A stretch of 64,000 nucleotides of DNA from Chryseobacterium sp. 7. GTDB lineage: Bacteria; Bacteroidota; Bacteroidia; Flavobacteriales; Weeksellaceae. The notes below the pieces were generated by a model that worked only from the letters and a program-made list of their open reading frames with translations, made no database searches and was not told the origin of the DNA. Location of the stretch: NCBI RefSeq assembly GCF_003663845.1, contig NZ_RCCA01000001.1, positions 1,736,001 to 1,800,000 on the forward strand. The letters are read 5' to 3'. Both the position numbers and the translations under genes were made by a program. Shown piece after piece: positions 35,743 to 44,939 of this stretch (positions within the stretch are counted from its first letter, which is position 1; each line of letters begins with the position of its first letter).

Positions 35743-36390
35743 ATGGCTTTACAAGCAGTAATATTTGACATGGACGGTGTTCTGATAGACTCAGAAAAAT
35801 TCTGGACTCAGGCGGAGCTTGATGTTTTTTCATCATATGGCGTACAAGTTACAGATGAATTGGCGGCACAAACCAAATATATGACGACTCAGGAAGTCAC
35901 AGAATTCTGGTATGAAAGATTTCCATGGGAAAATTTTGATAGTTCTGATTTGGAAGATAAAGTGGTTACAAGAGTAATTGAAATGATACAAAGCCAGGAC
36001 TGCACGATGTCTGGTGTACAGGAATTTATTCAAACTCTTAAAAGTAAAGCATACAAAATAGGATTAGCTACCAATGCTCCTTTGCGTGTGGCACATGTGG
36101 TTCTTGAGAAGCTTCAGGTTCGTGAACTCTTTGATACCGTTCACTCATCGGAGTTCGAAACTCAGGGAAAACCTCATCCTGCAGTGTATCTTACTTCTGC
36201 AAAAAATCTGGGTGTTTCTCCTGAGCACTGCATTGCAATTGAAGACAGTCATTCTGGACTAAAAGCAGCAAAAGAAGCAGGAATGCGAACCATAATTTTC
36301 ACCAATAATGATGAAAGCATACATTCAGATCTTGCAGATTTTAAAATCTTAGACTTTAATACAGACTTTCCAGCCGTATTTGGTGAATAA
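35743..36390 (+). CDS. HAD-superfamily phosphatase (hexitol/2-deoxyglucose-6-phosphatase-like)
   Basis: The 215-residue protein has all HAD motifs: DMDGVLIDSE (nucleophile Asp and acid Asp), LATNAP, Lys in GKPHPAVY and the acidic pair in IAIEDSHSG. The cap is alpha-helical (subclass I), as in YniC-type sugar-phosphate phosphatases or beta-phosphoglucomutases. It probably dephosphorylates a sugar phosphate. The 43-bp gap to the SufR-like gene has AT-rich CATAACTCATAATTCAT words, so co-transcription is possible. Confidence 0.88.
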   Translation: MALQAVIFDMDGVLIDSEKFWTQAELDVFSSYGVQVTDELAAQTKYMTTQEVTEFWYERFPWENFDSSDLEDKVVTRVIEMIQSQDCTMSGVQEFIQTLKSKAYKIGLATNAPLRVAHVVLEKLQVRELFDTVHSSEFETQGKPHPAVYLTSAKNLGVSPEHCIAIEDSHSGLKAAKEAGMRTIIFTNNDESIHSDLADFKILDFNTDFPAVFGE

Positions 36391-36488
36391 TAAATAGTGA
36401 ATAGTGAATCCGCTTCGCTGTGAATTTTTGATAAATGTTGCAAAATTGACTATTGGTGCAACCTGGTAACCGAACCCACACCCGCATC

Positions 36489-37115
36489 TCAATACCTCGT
36501 CAAAACCTCCATCAGTAATAGAATAGACACCAGTTTTTTAGAAGACTGATACTCAGGATTCAATTGTTCACGGATTTCTCCCAGAGCCTTGCTTAATTTA
36601 TTGCTTACCGTTTTGTTACTGATTCCTAAAGCTTCTGCGGTTTCGTTCACCGACATATTTTTCCGGATTCTCATATCATATACCTGCTGTTCTGTTGAAG
36701 GAAGTTGGGAAACCACTTCATCAATCATGGATAATAAAGTACTGATCTCATTTTCTTCAAGGATTTCAAAATATTCTGAATCTGCAATTTCAATTTCATT
36801 CGGAATATCGAACTCATCAATACTAAGCGTAGGAGGTGCTTTTTTGTAGCTGTTATAAAAATCAATAATCCGGTAATGAAGATGGCGGAGAAGGTAGCCT
36901 TTGGCACTTTCTGTATCATCGGTTTGTATAAGGTCTGTATTTTCAAGAATCCTCATCCATAGGTTCTGAAGAATTTCCTCAGAGACTTCTTTATCCCTTG
37001 TCCGCACAAAAACAAAGCGATATAGACTATCCCAGTATCGGTCATACAGCAGCATAAATGCAGGGCGGTCGCCTGATTTTATTTTCTTTAATAATGTATA
37101 GTCTGTTGCGCTCAT
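36489..37115 (-). CDS. ECF sigma-70 factor (FecI-like)
   Basis: The 208-residue protein has region 2 (about 20-90, YDRYWDSLYRFVFVRTRD) and region 4 HTH (about 135-190, MSVNETAEALGISNKTVSNKLSKALG). The divergent fecR gene starts about 230 bp away, and a TonB receptor follows it. This is the classic cell-surface signalling set: receptor bound, FecR relays, sigma freed to transcribe the receptor genes. Sigma factor and fecR are usually co-directional, so the divergent layout is a variation. The -7-like TAATTTTG is at 37133-37126 on the minus strand. Confidence 0.92.
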   Translation of the reverse strand: MSATDYTLLKKIKSGDRPAFMLLYDRYWDSLYRFVFVRTRDKEVSEEILQNLWMRILENTDLIQTDDTESAKGYLLRHLHYRIIDFYNSYKKAPPTLSIDEFDIPNEIEIADSEYFEILEENEISTLLSMIDEVVSQLPSTEQQVYDMRIRKNMSVNETAEALGISNKTVSNKLSKALGEIREQLNPEYQSSKKLVSILLLMEVLTRY

Positions 37116-37345
37116 ATTGTTGTCACAAAATTACCTAAAGGAAAATTAACTTTTTGTGAACTTTGGGTATGGTAAGATTAAATATTTCTGAAAAAGTCGG
37201 GTAAAATAGGATGTTAATGTTTAGTAAATGTGAAAAACAACGAAAATTATTAACAATTTGGTCTTAATGTGAATATAATATTAAGAATACCTTGGGGAAG
37301 TTTTTCATTTTCAAAGTCTTATAGATAGAAGTATCTGTGAATACG

Positions 37346-38314
37346 ATGAAAGACTCTATGAAAAAACGCTTAACCTATAAAAATATTGAAGCCTTTGTTT
37401 TCAGACTTTGGGAACGGGAAGTTTCGGAAGATAACATTTCTGAAAAGGAAAATGAATTGTTAAAACAATGGAAGACCCTTGCAGAAAAAGATCTGGATAT
37501 TACTCATCTTAAAGAATCCAAAGAAAGGATATTATCCGGTCTGGAACATTTTTTTCCTCAAAAGGATATTGTTTCTATACAACGGGCGAAAAGCTTTAAA
37601 ACCTATTTCTATAAAATTGCAGCGGTCATTATTCTGCTCTTATCATTAGGAGGTATTTTTACTTACACGATGCTTATTAAGCCGGATGTATACCTTGCAA
37701 AATCTGAAAAAAGAACTGTTCATCTTGAAGACGGATCTGTAATTACCCTTTTACCGGGTGCTGAACTGACTGTTGCAAAATCTTTTCCTGCTTCTACAAG
37801 AGTTGTGGATTTAAAAGGAGATGCCATCTTTTCTGTAGCCAAGTCGAAGATACATCCTTTTATTGTTCGTGCGGATGGTTTCAGTACTAAAGTATTGGGA
37901 ACGGTATTTAAGATTTCACAGTCGGGGAAGAGAAAAGCAGTTGATCTTTATGAAGGGAAGGTAGCAGTATCATCTCCGGGCGTTCCGGTTTCTTTTCTTA
38001 CCCCTAATCAGAAGTGGACCAATTTCGGGATTGCTCATACTACAGCGGTTGTTTCATTAAAACCAGTAAAGAATTCATCCGGCAAAGTTCCTGCAATATT
38101 GTCTTTAAGCTTTAATGATGTTCCTTTAAAAGAAGTAGTTGCTGTGTTAGAAAGCAGTTATAACACGAAGGTTTTATATCCTAAAGAAGCCGAAGACAAA
38201 AAGATCACCGCAGACTTTACCGGAGGAACTGTGGGCGAAAATATTGAATCACTGGCTTTCATCCTAGGATTGGAAGTACAGAAAAAAGAAAACACCTATA
38301 TCCTTAAGAAATAA
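37346..38314 (+). CDS. FecR-family anti-sigma factor
   Basis: About 322 residues from ATG 37346 (a GTG at 37337 and ATG 37358 are alternatives). There is a cytoplasmic N-terminus (1-90), one membrane helix (about residues 91-112), the periplasmic FecR domain (about 120-215; VHLEDGSVITLLPGAELTV) and a C-terminal DUF4974 domain (about 245-320). It holds the ECF sigma factor until the STN domain of the next gene's TonB receptor signals ligand binding. It lies 50 bp before that receptor gene. Confidence 0.93.
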   Translation: MKDSMKKRLTYKNIEAFVFRLWEREVSEDNISEKENELLKQWKTLAEKDLDITHLKESKERILSGLEHFFPQKDIVSIQRAKSFKTYFYKIAAVIILLLSLGGIFTYTMLIKPDVYLAKSEKRTVHLEDGSVITLLPGAELTVAKSFPASTRVVDLKGDAIFSVAKSKIHPFIVRADGFSTKVLGTVFKISQSGKRKAVDLYEGKVAVSSPGVPVSFLTPNQKWTNFGIAHTTAVVSLKPVKNSSGKVPAILSLSFNDVPLKEVVAVLESSYNTKVLYPKEAEDKKITADFTGGTVGENIESLAFILGLEVQKKENTYILKK

Positions 38315-38364
38315 ATCATTATTCAAAAAATTAAATAATCATAATCAAGAGAACACTATTAAGT

Positions 38365-41300
38365 ATGAAAAGTTTGAAATGTGGGATAACCATAGCAGCC
38401 TTATTTTTTACTGTAGCCGCAGAAGCTCAGGAGTTGGTTCAGAAAATAACATTTTCTGTACCTGCCAACAGACCGTTGATTGAAGTTTTAGAAGAATTTG
38501 CCGGAAAAACAGGGATGAGGCTGGCTTATTCAAAGGTAGATATTAAAGAGCTGAAGGTAAGAGGAGTGAAATGTGAAAATACTTCCGTGAACAACTGCCT
38601 GAAAGACATTACTAATGGACTTCCTGTGATATACCGACTGCATGGTGATCTTATTTCGATAAAATATGAAAGTTCTAACATCTCTGTACCGGGAAACGGA
38701 AGAATTTCCGGTAAAATAGTGGATGAAGTAGGAAATCCCATTACCGGAGCCGAAGTGAATATTGCTCAGAAAACCATCATAACAGATAATAATGGGGATT
38801 TTACGGTAGATCTCCCTTCAGGAACTTATAATCTGAGCATAAAAGCTCCCAAATACAATACGCTTAGGGTTGAAAAACTCTCTGTTACCAATAAAGAAAC
38901 CAATTCCGTTTCATTTGCATTAAACAAAGCTTCTGACAAAATTACAGACATCAAAGAAGTGGTGATTACCGCAACCCGTAAAGCAGATACACAAGCCGGA
39001 CTTCTTGCCCAGCAGAAAAAGGCGGCGCAGATGAGTGATGGTATTTCAGCAGAACAGATTTCCAAAACTCCGGACAGCGATGTGGGAGGAACACTGAAAA
39101 GAGTAACAGGAATCACTACCATTGATAACAAATATGTGGTCGTAAGATCCATGGGAGAACGTTGGAACACTGCAGCTATGGACGGCATCAACCTGCCCAG
39201 TACGGAAGCCTACAGCCAAAATTTTTCGTTTGATATCATTCCGACAGCAATGGTAGAAAGCGTGGTAGTAAGCAAATCAGCAACACCTGATATGAATGCC
39301 AGCTTTGCGGGAGGTTATGTGGAAGTGAGGACGAAAGATATTCCCAATGAAAATTTTACAACAGTAACCATGGGAACTTCTTATAATGATCAGTCGGCAT
39401 TCAAAGAATTTCTGACCCGTAAGCGCGGAAAGTATGATTATTTCGGATATGATGATGGAACAAGAGATTTTCCGAAAGGACTGGAAGCCATGAACTGGAC
39501 AGATCCAAGGTTTTTTGAGCAGTCTAAACAGTTCACCAATGACAATTTCAGCACCTACAAGACAAGAGGTGACATGGGTTCTAATATACAGCTGGCACTA
39601 GGAAGAACATATGCCCTTAAAAACAATAATAAATGGGGATTTGCAGGAGCATTTGTCATCAGAAATGAGCAAAATAAACTGGATATTGACCATACAGGAA
39701 GAGGGAACTGGCTGGATACAACAGGAATGCCGGATGCTAACGGACAGATTCCATTCTATAATTTCAAAAATAGCGGAGCTTCTTACAATTACAATTCTAC
39801 GTTGGCAGGAATGTTGAATTTCGGATTTCAATTGGGAAAAAACAGAATCTCATTCCGTAATTCTTACACCCATATTTTCGACAATACACTGACAAGAGTA
39901 ACAGGATGGAATGAATACTCAACCGGAAGTGGAATGGCAGCCAATGCAGAATTAGCCTATAATTATTTCTACAATGGAGTTGTTCCTAATAATGATCCCG
40001 CTCAGATCAAAAATTTAGACAGACCTTATACTGATAATACCAATTACCCGATTTTTCAAACCCTTTTACAAAATAAATTAGAAGGAAACCATAAAATAGG
40101 AAATGCAGAAGTAAGCTGGTTTGCAGCCCGTACAGGAGTAGCTTCCGATACCAAAGATTACACACAGTATATTACCCGGTATGATTTTATTGGAAGTGAA
40201 ATTCTGACTTTTCATAAGATCTACAACTCCGGAGCAGACTTCTACAGAGGATATATTGAAAACAGAGAAACGGATTACAACTATGGTGCTTCTGTGAAGT
40301 GGGATATGGACGCAGGAAGTTTTAAAAATACCATCAAAACCGGATATGCCGGAGCTATAAAAAACAATACCAACCAACAGCAGAAGTTTTTTCTTCGTGT
40401 TGACGAAAACCGGAACGTTCCGAATAGCGAGAAGAACTATTTGACGATGTATGGTTCTCTTGCTGACTGGTTTAATGGTTCCCATTATGTTCCGGGCGGT
40501 ATTGGCTGGGAAACCAGAGGATTGTATAAAAATGACAAGTATGAAGGGGAAGTTAATCAGCATGCCATTTTTCTGATGTTTGATAACCGTTGGAAGAAAT
40601 TAAGATTAGTCTGGGGACTTCGTGCAGAATATTTTAAGTACGATATGATTTCCCAGCAGTTGGATCCTACTGATTCCAAATACATCATGAGAACAGCTAT
40701 AGATGATAAACCTTGGCAGTGGATGCCTTCCGTGAATTTTACGTACAGTCCTACCAATAAAATTAACTTGAGGCTTGCCTACAACAAATCTGTTATCCGT
40801 CCTCAATTTAATGAAAGAACAGGATTGCCCTATTTCGATCCTATTGCTAATGGGTTGATTTATAATACAGAATTAAGCTCTTCAGTCATTAATAATTATG
40901 ATTTCAAATTTGAATGGTTTCCGGGGCTTGGCGAGATATTTTCTGCAGGATTGTATTACAAAGATATTGACAGGCCTATTGAACGTGAAGGTCATATTTC
41001 AAGTGAAGGAAATCTTTTCCTATACAACGGAAATTCAAAAAATGCAAAGCTGATGGGAGTGGAGGCAGAAGTAAGAAAAAGCTTAGGCTTTATCGCAGAC
41101 GGAACTTTTCTTGAAAAGCTTTTCATAAGCGGAAATTTTACCTATAACCATACGAAAGTAGTGGCTTTTAAAGACTTGTATAAAACAGGAGATAATGACG
41201 ATACCTACGAAGTAAAACGACCGCTTTACGGACAGACACCTTATGCTTACAATCTTGGACTGGTCTATGACGGAACCCGTTTTGGGATGAGTTTTTTGTA

Positions 41301-41652
41301 TAATGCAAAAGGAGACCAGTACATCACGGTAGGATATGCATACAAAGGAGAAGAAATCCAACGTCCTTATGCAGTGGCAGATGCTCAAATCTCATATAAA
41401 TTTCTTCGAAACAGAAATTTTGAAGTGAAATTTAATGTAAGAAATCTCTTCAACAGGGTAAAGGAATATTACAACAACTTCAATTCTTATCTCGCTGCAA
41501 AAAACGGAGGCGGAAGTAATGTAGGAACAGAAAGAGAAGCTTGGGATCTTCTTCCGGGAGCAACAGATAAGTACGATAAAAATATTGATAAAATCATGTT
41601 CAGAGCGTACAGCGGAAGAATGTTCAGTCTGAGTGTGAACTATACTTTTTAA
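38365..41652 (+). CDS. TonB-dependent receptor with STN signalling and carboxypeptidase-like domains
   Basis: The 1,095-residue protein has a signal peptide (about 1-22) and an STN domain (about 25-85; FSVPANRPLIEVLEEF). A carboxypeptidase-regulatory-like beta-sandwich (about 112-190), plug (about 225-345; SDVGGTLKRVTGI) and barrel follow, ending in LSVNYTF. It imports a ligand across the outer membrane using TonB and signals through FecR. The substrate is unknown: iron carrier, peptide or glycan. Its last 54 codons are copied at 41998-42161 in a 507-bp tandem duplication, which leaves this copy intact. Confidence 0.92.
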   Translation: MKSLKCGITIAALFFTVAAEAQELVQKITFSVPANRPLIEVLEEFAGKTGMRLAYSKVDIKELKVRGVKCENTSVNNCLKDITNGLPVIYRLHGDLISIKYESSNISVPGNGRISGKIVDEVGNPITGAEVNIAQKTIITDNNGDFTVDLPSGTYNLSIKAPKYNTLRVEKLSVTNKETNSVSFALNKASDKITDIKEVVITATRKADTQAGLLAQQKKAAQMSDGISAEQISKTPDSDVGGTLKRVTGITTIDNKYVVVRSMGERWNTAAMDGINLPSTEAYSQNFSFDIIPTAMVESVVVSKSATPDMNASFAGGYVEVRTKDIPNENFTTVTMGTSYNDQSAFKEFLTRKRGKYDYFGYDDGTRDFPKGLEAMNWTDPRFFEQSKQFTNDNFSTYKTRGDMGSNIQLALGRTYALKNNNKWGFAGAFVIRNEQNKLDIDHTGRGNWLDTTGMPDANGQIPFYNFKNSGASYNYNSTLAGMLNFGFQLGKNRISFRNSYTHIFDNTLTRVTGWNEYSTGSGMAANAELAYNYFYNGVVPNNDPAQIKNLDRPYTDNTNYPIFQTLLQNKLEGNHKIGNAEVSWFAARTGVASDTKDYTQYITRYDFIGSEILTFHKIYNSGADFYRGYIENRETDYNYGASVKWDMDAGSFKNTIKTGYAGAIKNNTNQQQKFFLRVDENRNVPNSEKNYLTMYGSLADWFNGSHYVPGGIGWETRGLYKNDKYEGEVNQHAIFLMFDNRWKKLRLVWGLRAEYFKYDMISQQLDPTDSKYIMRTAIDDKPWQWMPSVNFTYSPTNKINLRLAYNKSVIRPQFNERTGLPYFDPIANGLIYNTELSSSVINNYDFKFEWFPGLGEIFSAGLYYKDIDRPIEREGHISSEGNLFLYNGNSKNAKLMGVEAEVRKSLGFIADGTFLEKLFISGNFTYNHTKVVAFKDLYKTGDNDDTYEVKRPLYGQTPYAYNLGLVYDGTRFGMSFLYNAKGDQYITVGYAYKGEEIQRPYAVADAQISYKFLRNRNFEVKFNVRNLFNRVKEYYNNFNSYLAAKNGGGSNVGTEREAWDLLPGATDKYDKNIDKIMFRAYSGRMFSLSVNYTF

Positions 41653-41741
41653 AAATAAGACACCAAACAAGATAATATAAAGAGCTCTTAGATAGAGGCG
41701 TACAGGTTTCGGGAACCTGATTAAAGACTGAAAAAATACTG

Positions 41742-41909
41742 ATGATGCGCACAGCAGTACAGTTAAGAAAAAAACCGGACGTTAACAGCTTTTCCCAGGC
41801 GTTAATGGATCTCATGGGAACTCCCGCAAAGCAGCTCCTCCTGCGGCGATGGGATGAACACCAAAAAACAAATCGAAGGAATAAAGAGGAAGATATTCCT
41901 GAATATTAA
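41742..41909 (+). CDS. Possible 55-residue microprotein, copy A
   Basis: ATG 41742 (or 41745) to TAA 41909 encodes a charged peptide of 55 residues with an amphipathic SQALMDLMGTPAKQLLLRRW core and a basic/acidic tail ending EDIPEY. No signal or membrane segment is seen. It is repeated 507 bp later with four amino-acid changes. No homolog is recognised. It may be a chance frame in a leader RNA. Confidence 0.35.
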   Translation: MMRTAVQLRKKPDVNSFSQALMDLMGTPAKQLLLRRWDEHQKTNRRNKEEDIPEY

Positions 41910-41963
41910 AAAACTGATCTGGTATAAAAATAATATGACCGGATTGTACTAAAAATTATAACA

Positions 41964-42026
41964 ATGAAAAGACTAACTCTAATTGCAGTGGCAGCATCTC
42001 GCTGCAAAAAACGGAGGCGGAAGTAA
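41964..42026 (+). pseudogene. Chimeric 20-codon stub of the lipoprotein gene made by the duplication
   Basis: The start of the 42471 lipoprotein gene (MKRLTLIAVAA) is fused out of frame to duplicated receptor DNA and continues SRCKKRRRK before a stop. It keeps the ribosome-binding context of the real gene and could yield a short peptide with a hydrophobic head and basic tail. Confidence 0.6.
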
Positions 42027-42248
42027 TGTAGGAACAGAAAGAGAAGCTTGGGATCTTCTTCCGGGAGCAACAGATAAGTACGATAAAAATATTGATAAAA
42101 TCATGTTCAGAGCGTACAGCGGAAGAATGTTCAGTCTGAGTGTGAACTATACTTTTTAAAAATAAGACACCAAACAAGATAATATAAAGAGCTCTTAGAT
42201 AGAGGCGTACAGGTTTCGGGAACCTGATTAAAGACTGAAAAAATACTG

Positions 42249-42416
42249 ATGATGCGCACAGCAGTACAGTTAAGAAAAAAACCGGACGTTAACAGCTTTT
42301 CCCAGTCGTTAATGGATCTCATGGGAACTCCCGCAATGCAGCTCCTCATGCAGCGATGGGATGAACACCAAAAAACAAATCGAAGGAATAAAGAGGAAGA
42401 TATTCCTGAATATTAA
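42249..42416 (+). CDS. Possible 55-residue microprotein, copy B
   Basis: The counterpart of the 41742-41909 frame. Four bases differ within the frame and all change an amino acid (Ala to Ser, Lys to Met, Leu to Met, Arg to Gln from A to B). This copy lies 54 bp before the lipoprotein gene. Coding status is uncertain. Confidence 0.35.
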   Translation: MMRTAVQLRKKPDVNSFSQSLMDLMGTPAMQLLMQRWDEHQKTNRRNKEEDIPEY

Positions 42417-42470
42417 AAAACTGATCTGGTATAAAAATAATACGACCGGATTGTACTAAAAATTATAACA

Positions 42471-43763
42471 ATGAAAAGACTAACTCTAATTGCAGTGGCA
42501 GCATTATCTCTTACAGCTTGTCAACACGATCAACTGGCGGATTCATCATCTCCATTCGAAATGAAATCTACTTCTGCTGAATACCTTACCGCTTCGGCGC
42601 TTCCGGTAACCAGCGTAAGTGGTGCTATTACTTCCAATACTACATGGAGTGGTGTAGTAGAATTAGATGGAGTTGTAACCGTAAAAGATGGTGCTACATT
42701 AACAATCCAGCCGGGTACATTCATTAAAGCAAAACCAAACACAAGCAATACAGCTACAGGAGTTTTGGTAATTGCTAAAACAGGAAAAATCAACGCAGCA
42801 GGTACAGAAGCTCAGCCAATCATTTTCACAAGCTACAAATTGTTAGATGGAAATGAAGATACTACTGCAGCTCCTGGTGATTTCGGAGGGGTTATTATCT
42901 TAGGAGATGCTCCTACCAACACTCCTTTCACTAAAACAATTGAAGGATTATCTGGTCCTGATTTCTATTACGGAGGTACAAATGCTTCTCACAACGGTGG
43001 AACATTGAAATATGTACGTATTGAGTTCGCAGGATATGATCTTTTAGCTCCAAACTCAGGAAACGAAATCAACGGTCTTACTTTAGGAGGAGTAGGAAAC
43101 GGAACTACTTTGGATCATATTCAGGTATCTTTCGGAAAAGATGACTCTTTTGAATTCTTCGGTGGTACTGTAAACGCTTCAAACCTTGTTTCTTTCGCTG
43201 CGGATGATGATAACTTCGATTTTGATAACGGATATACAGGAACGATCACTTGTGCATTAGCTTTGGCAGATTACCACTCTACACACAGTCTTAGCGGATC
43301 AAGCCCGGATTCTAACGGTATCGAGCTTGATAACAATGCAGACGGTTCTTCTACATCATTGTTGACTCACCCGGTAATCAACAACCTTACGATCATTGGT
43401 ACTAAAAATTCTACTCAGGGAGCTTTGTATGAAAATGGTATCCACATCAGAAGACACGGAAGATTAACATTAAATAACGCTGTGGTTACAGGATATCCTG
43501 TGGGAATCAAAGTAGAAGGTACAGGTTCTGAACTTTCTTCAGCTTCAGCATACAACACGATCCAGATCCACGGATTTGGTACTTCTGTGACAGGTACAGG
43601 AACTGCGGGAATCCCAGCTGCTAACCTATTAACGGGTACTCCTGCATCTCTATGGGGGATGAGCCAGCCATTCTTCAACGAAGGAAGCTGGAATGTATCT
43701 CCAAGAAACTGTGGAAACTTCCAGGGACTTTGGACAAAATACAATTTCACGATTGTAGAATAA
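42471..43763 (+). CDS. Surface lipoprotein with parallel beta-helix-like repeats
   Basis: The 430-residue protein has a lipoprotein signal (LSLTAC, Cys17). A Gly/Asn/Thr-rich domain follows with VKDGATLTIQPGTFIKA and repeated N-G-x-T ladders, typical of right-handed beta-helix or T9SS-associated adhesin-like proteins. It is probably an outer-membrane lipoprotein. Being directly downstream of a TonB receptor suggests a substrate-binding partner, in the way SusD works with SusC, though it is not SusD-like. Terminator at 43774-43811. Confidence 0.75.
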   Translation: MKRLTLIAVAALSLTACQHDQLADSSSPFEMKSTSAEYLTASALPVTSVSGAITSNTTWSGVVELDGVVTVKDGATLTIQPGTFIKAKPNTSNTATGVLVIAKTGKINAAGTEAQPIIFTSYKLLDGNEDTTAAPGDFGGVIILGDAPTNTPFTKTIEGLSGPDFYYGGTNASHNGGTLKYVRIEFAGYDLLAPNSGNEINGLTLGGVGNGTTLDHIQVSFGKDDSFEFFGGTVNASNLVSFAADDDNFDFDNGYTGTITCALALADYHSTHSLSGSSPDSNGIELDNNADGSSTSLLTHPVINNLTIIGTKNSTQGALYENGIHIRRHGRLTLNNAVVTGYPVGIKVEGTGSELSSASAYNTIQIHGFGTSVTGTGTAGIPAANLLTGTPASLWGMSQPFFNEGSWNVSPRNCGNFQGLWTKYNFTIVE

Positions 43764-43773
43764 TAAAAACTTT

Positions 43774-43811
43774 AAAAAGCAGGGAACAGCGAAAGCTGAT
43801 TCCTTGCTTTT
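43774..43811 (+). terminator. Intrinsic terminator after the beta-helix lipoprotein gene
   Basis: A long hairpin with outer AAAGCAGGGAA/TTCCTTGCTTT and inner CAGC-GAAA-GCTG capped by a GNRA loop. Confidence 0.8.
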
Positions 43812-43838
43812 ACTTCAAAAACATTAATAATCAGCATT

Positions 43839-44762
43839 ATGAAAAAAATAATTTTATCATCTGTTCTGTTTTTATCCCACCTGGCTGCAGCGCAGACTCT
43901 GGTTTGGGGAAATTCTTTTGATACGCCTGCTGACCTTCAGGGATGGACTTTCCATGATCTGAACGGTAACAGCAACGGATGGACGCAGGGACAGAATATC
44001 TACCATAACGGAACGGCTTTAACCTATGGAACTTCAGGTGTTCTTCGTCATTCCATCAGTTTGGTACCCACTGGTAATGCTACAGGATTTGCTACGGAAA
44101 ATGACTGGATCATTTCTCCTCAGATTGATCTTACCAACACTGCAGGTACAGTTACTTTAGCTGCGAATATCGGAAGACAGAGAACTACCCATACCATTGT
44201 TGCCAGAGATCTTTTTATCTATGTAAGTACTCCGCAGAAAGAGGTTCCTACATTAGCTGATTTCCAGGCCATGACGGTAGATGCAGGAGGTAATGATGTT
44301 CAGAGTCTTTATAAAATACAGGTAGGAGACTCAGCCAATCCGTTTCCGGCAGATCTTACCGAGTTTGTACAATCTCTTGTAGATCTTTCTGCTTTCGCAG
44401 GAAAGAAAATCTATATCGGAATGTGGGCGAACAGAAAAGCAAGCGGAAATAATATTCAGAATATCAATATTGATGAAATAGGAATTTATGCTACGGCATT
44501 TTTAGGAACTAAGGATGTAAAAGGAAACAAAACACTTACACAAATAGCAGAAAACCCCGTAAAAGAATCGTTAGTACTACAGCTTAATCCTGCATTGAAG
44601 GAAAATACAATAGTAGTGAATATTTACAATGCTGCCGGGCAAAAAGTGCTTACCGCTCAGTATTTAAAAGCTATTCATGTAGCTAATCTTACATCAGGAG
44701 CATATATCGCTGAAATTACAGACGGAAAGACTACAGAAAGGCTGAAATTTATTAAAAAATAA
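43839..44762 (+). CDS. T9SS-secreted protein with choice-of-anchor J domain
   Basis: The 307-residue protein has a signal peptide ending near AAAQ and a choice-of-anchor J (cleaved-adhesin-like) domain (about 20-215) with FDTPADLQGWTFHDLNGNSNGW. A T9SS type A sorting domain follows (about 230-307) ending in LKFIKK. It is displayed on or released from the cell surface by the type IX system. It belongs to the TonB-receptor locus and may bind the same substrate. Confidence 0.87.
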   Translation: MKKIILSSVLFLSHLAAAQTLVWGNSFDTPADLQGWTFHDLNGNSNGWTQGQNIYHNGTALTYGTSGVLRHSISLVPTGNATGFATENDWIISPQIDLTNTAGTVTLAANIGRQRTTHTIVARDLFIYVSTPQKEVPTLADFQAMTVDAGGNDVQSLYKIQVGDSANPFPADLTEFVQSLVDLSAFAGKKIYIGMWANRKASGNNIQNINIDEIGIYATAFLGTKDVKGNKTLTQIAENPVKESLVLQLNPALKENTIVVNIYNAAGQKVLTAQYLKAIHVANLTSGAYIAEITDGKTTERLKFIKK

Positions 44763-44876
44763 AACTTTTACCCCTTACAAACTGATTTTAGAAACACCAG
44801 AAATTTTAAATACAATAATGGATAGCACCTGAAAAACGTTATCCAGAACATATCCAACTAGTTTTTTTATAATTAT

Positions 44877-44910
44877 ATATTGCCCGGCTGATGGGTTGGG
44901 CAATATTTTT
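44877..44910 (+). terminator. Intrinsic terminator after the anchor J gene
   Basis: ATATTGCCC (44877-44885) pairs with GGGCAATAT (44898-44906) over a 12-base loop, then TTTT. Confidence 0.75.
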
Positions 44911-44939
44911 AAGTGTTACCATCAAATAATTAAATAAAG

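Larger units (their letters stand above)
41491..42504 (+). repeat. 507-bp tandem duplication spanning receptor 3' end to start of next gene
   Basis: Unit 1 is 41491-41997 and unit 2 is 41998-42504. They differ at five positions only (41799, 41830, 41841, 41845 and 41936 in unit 1). The unit holds the receptor C-terminus, a 6-bp-stem hairpin (41703-41719), a 55-codon frame and the first 34 bases of the lipoprotein gene. 507 is a multiple of three. TATCTC-like microhomology is present at both breakpoints. Confidence 0.95.
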
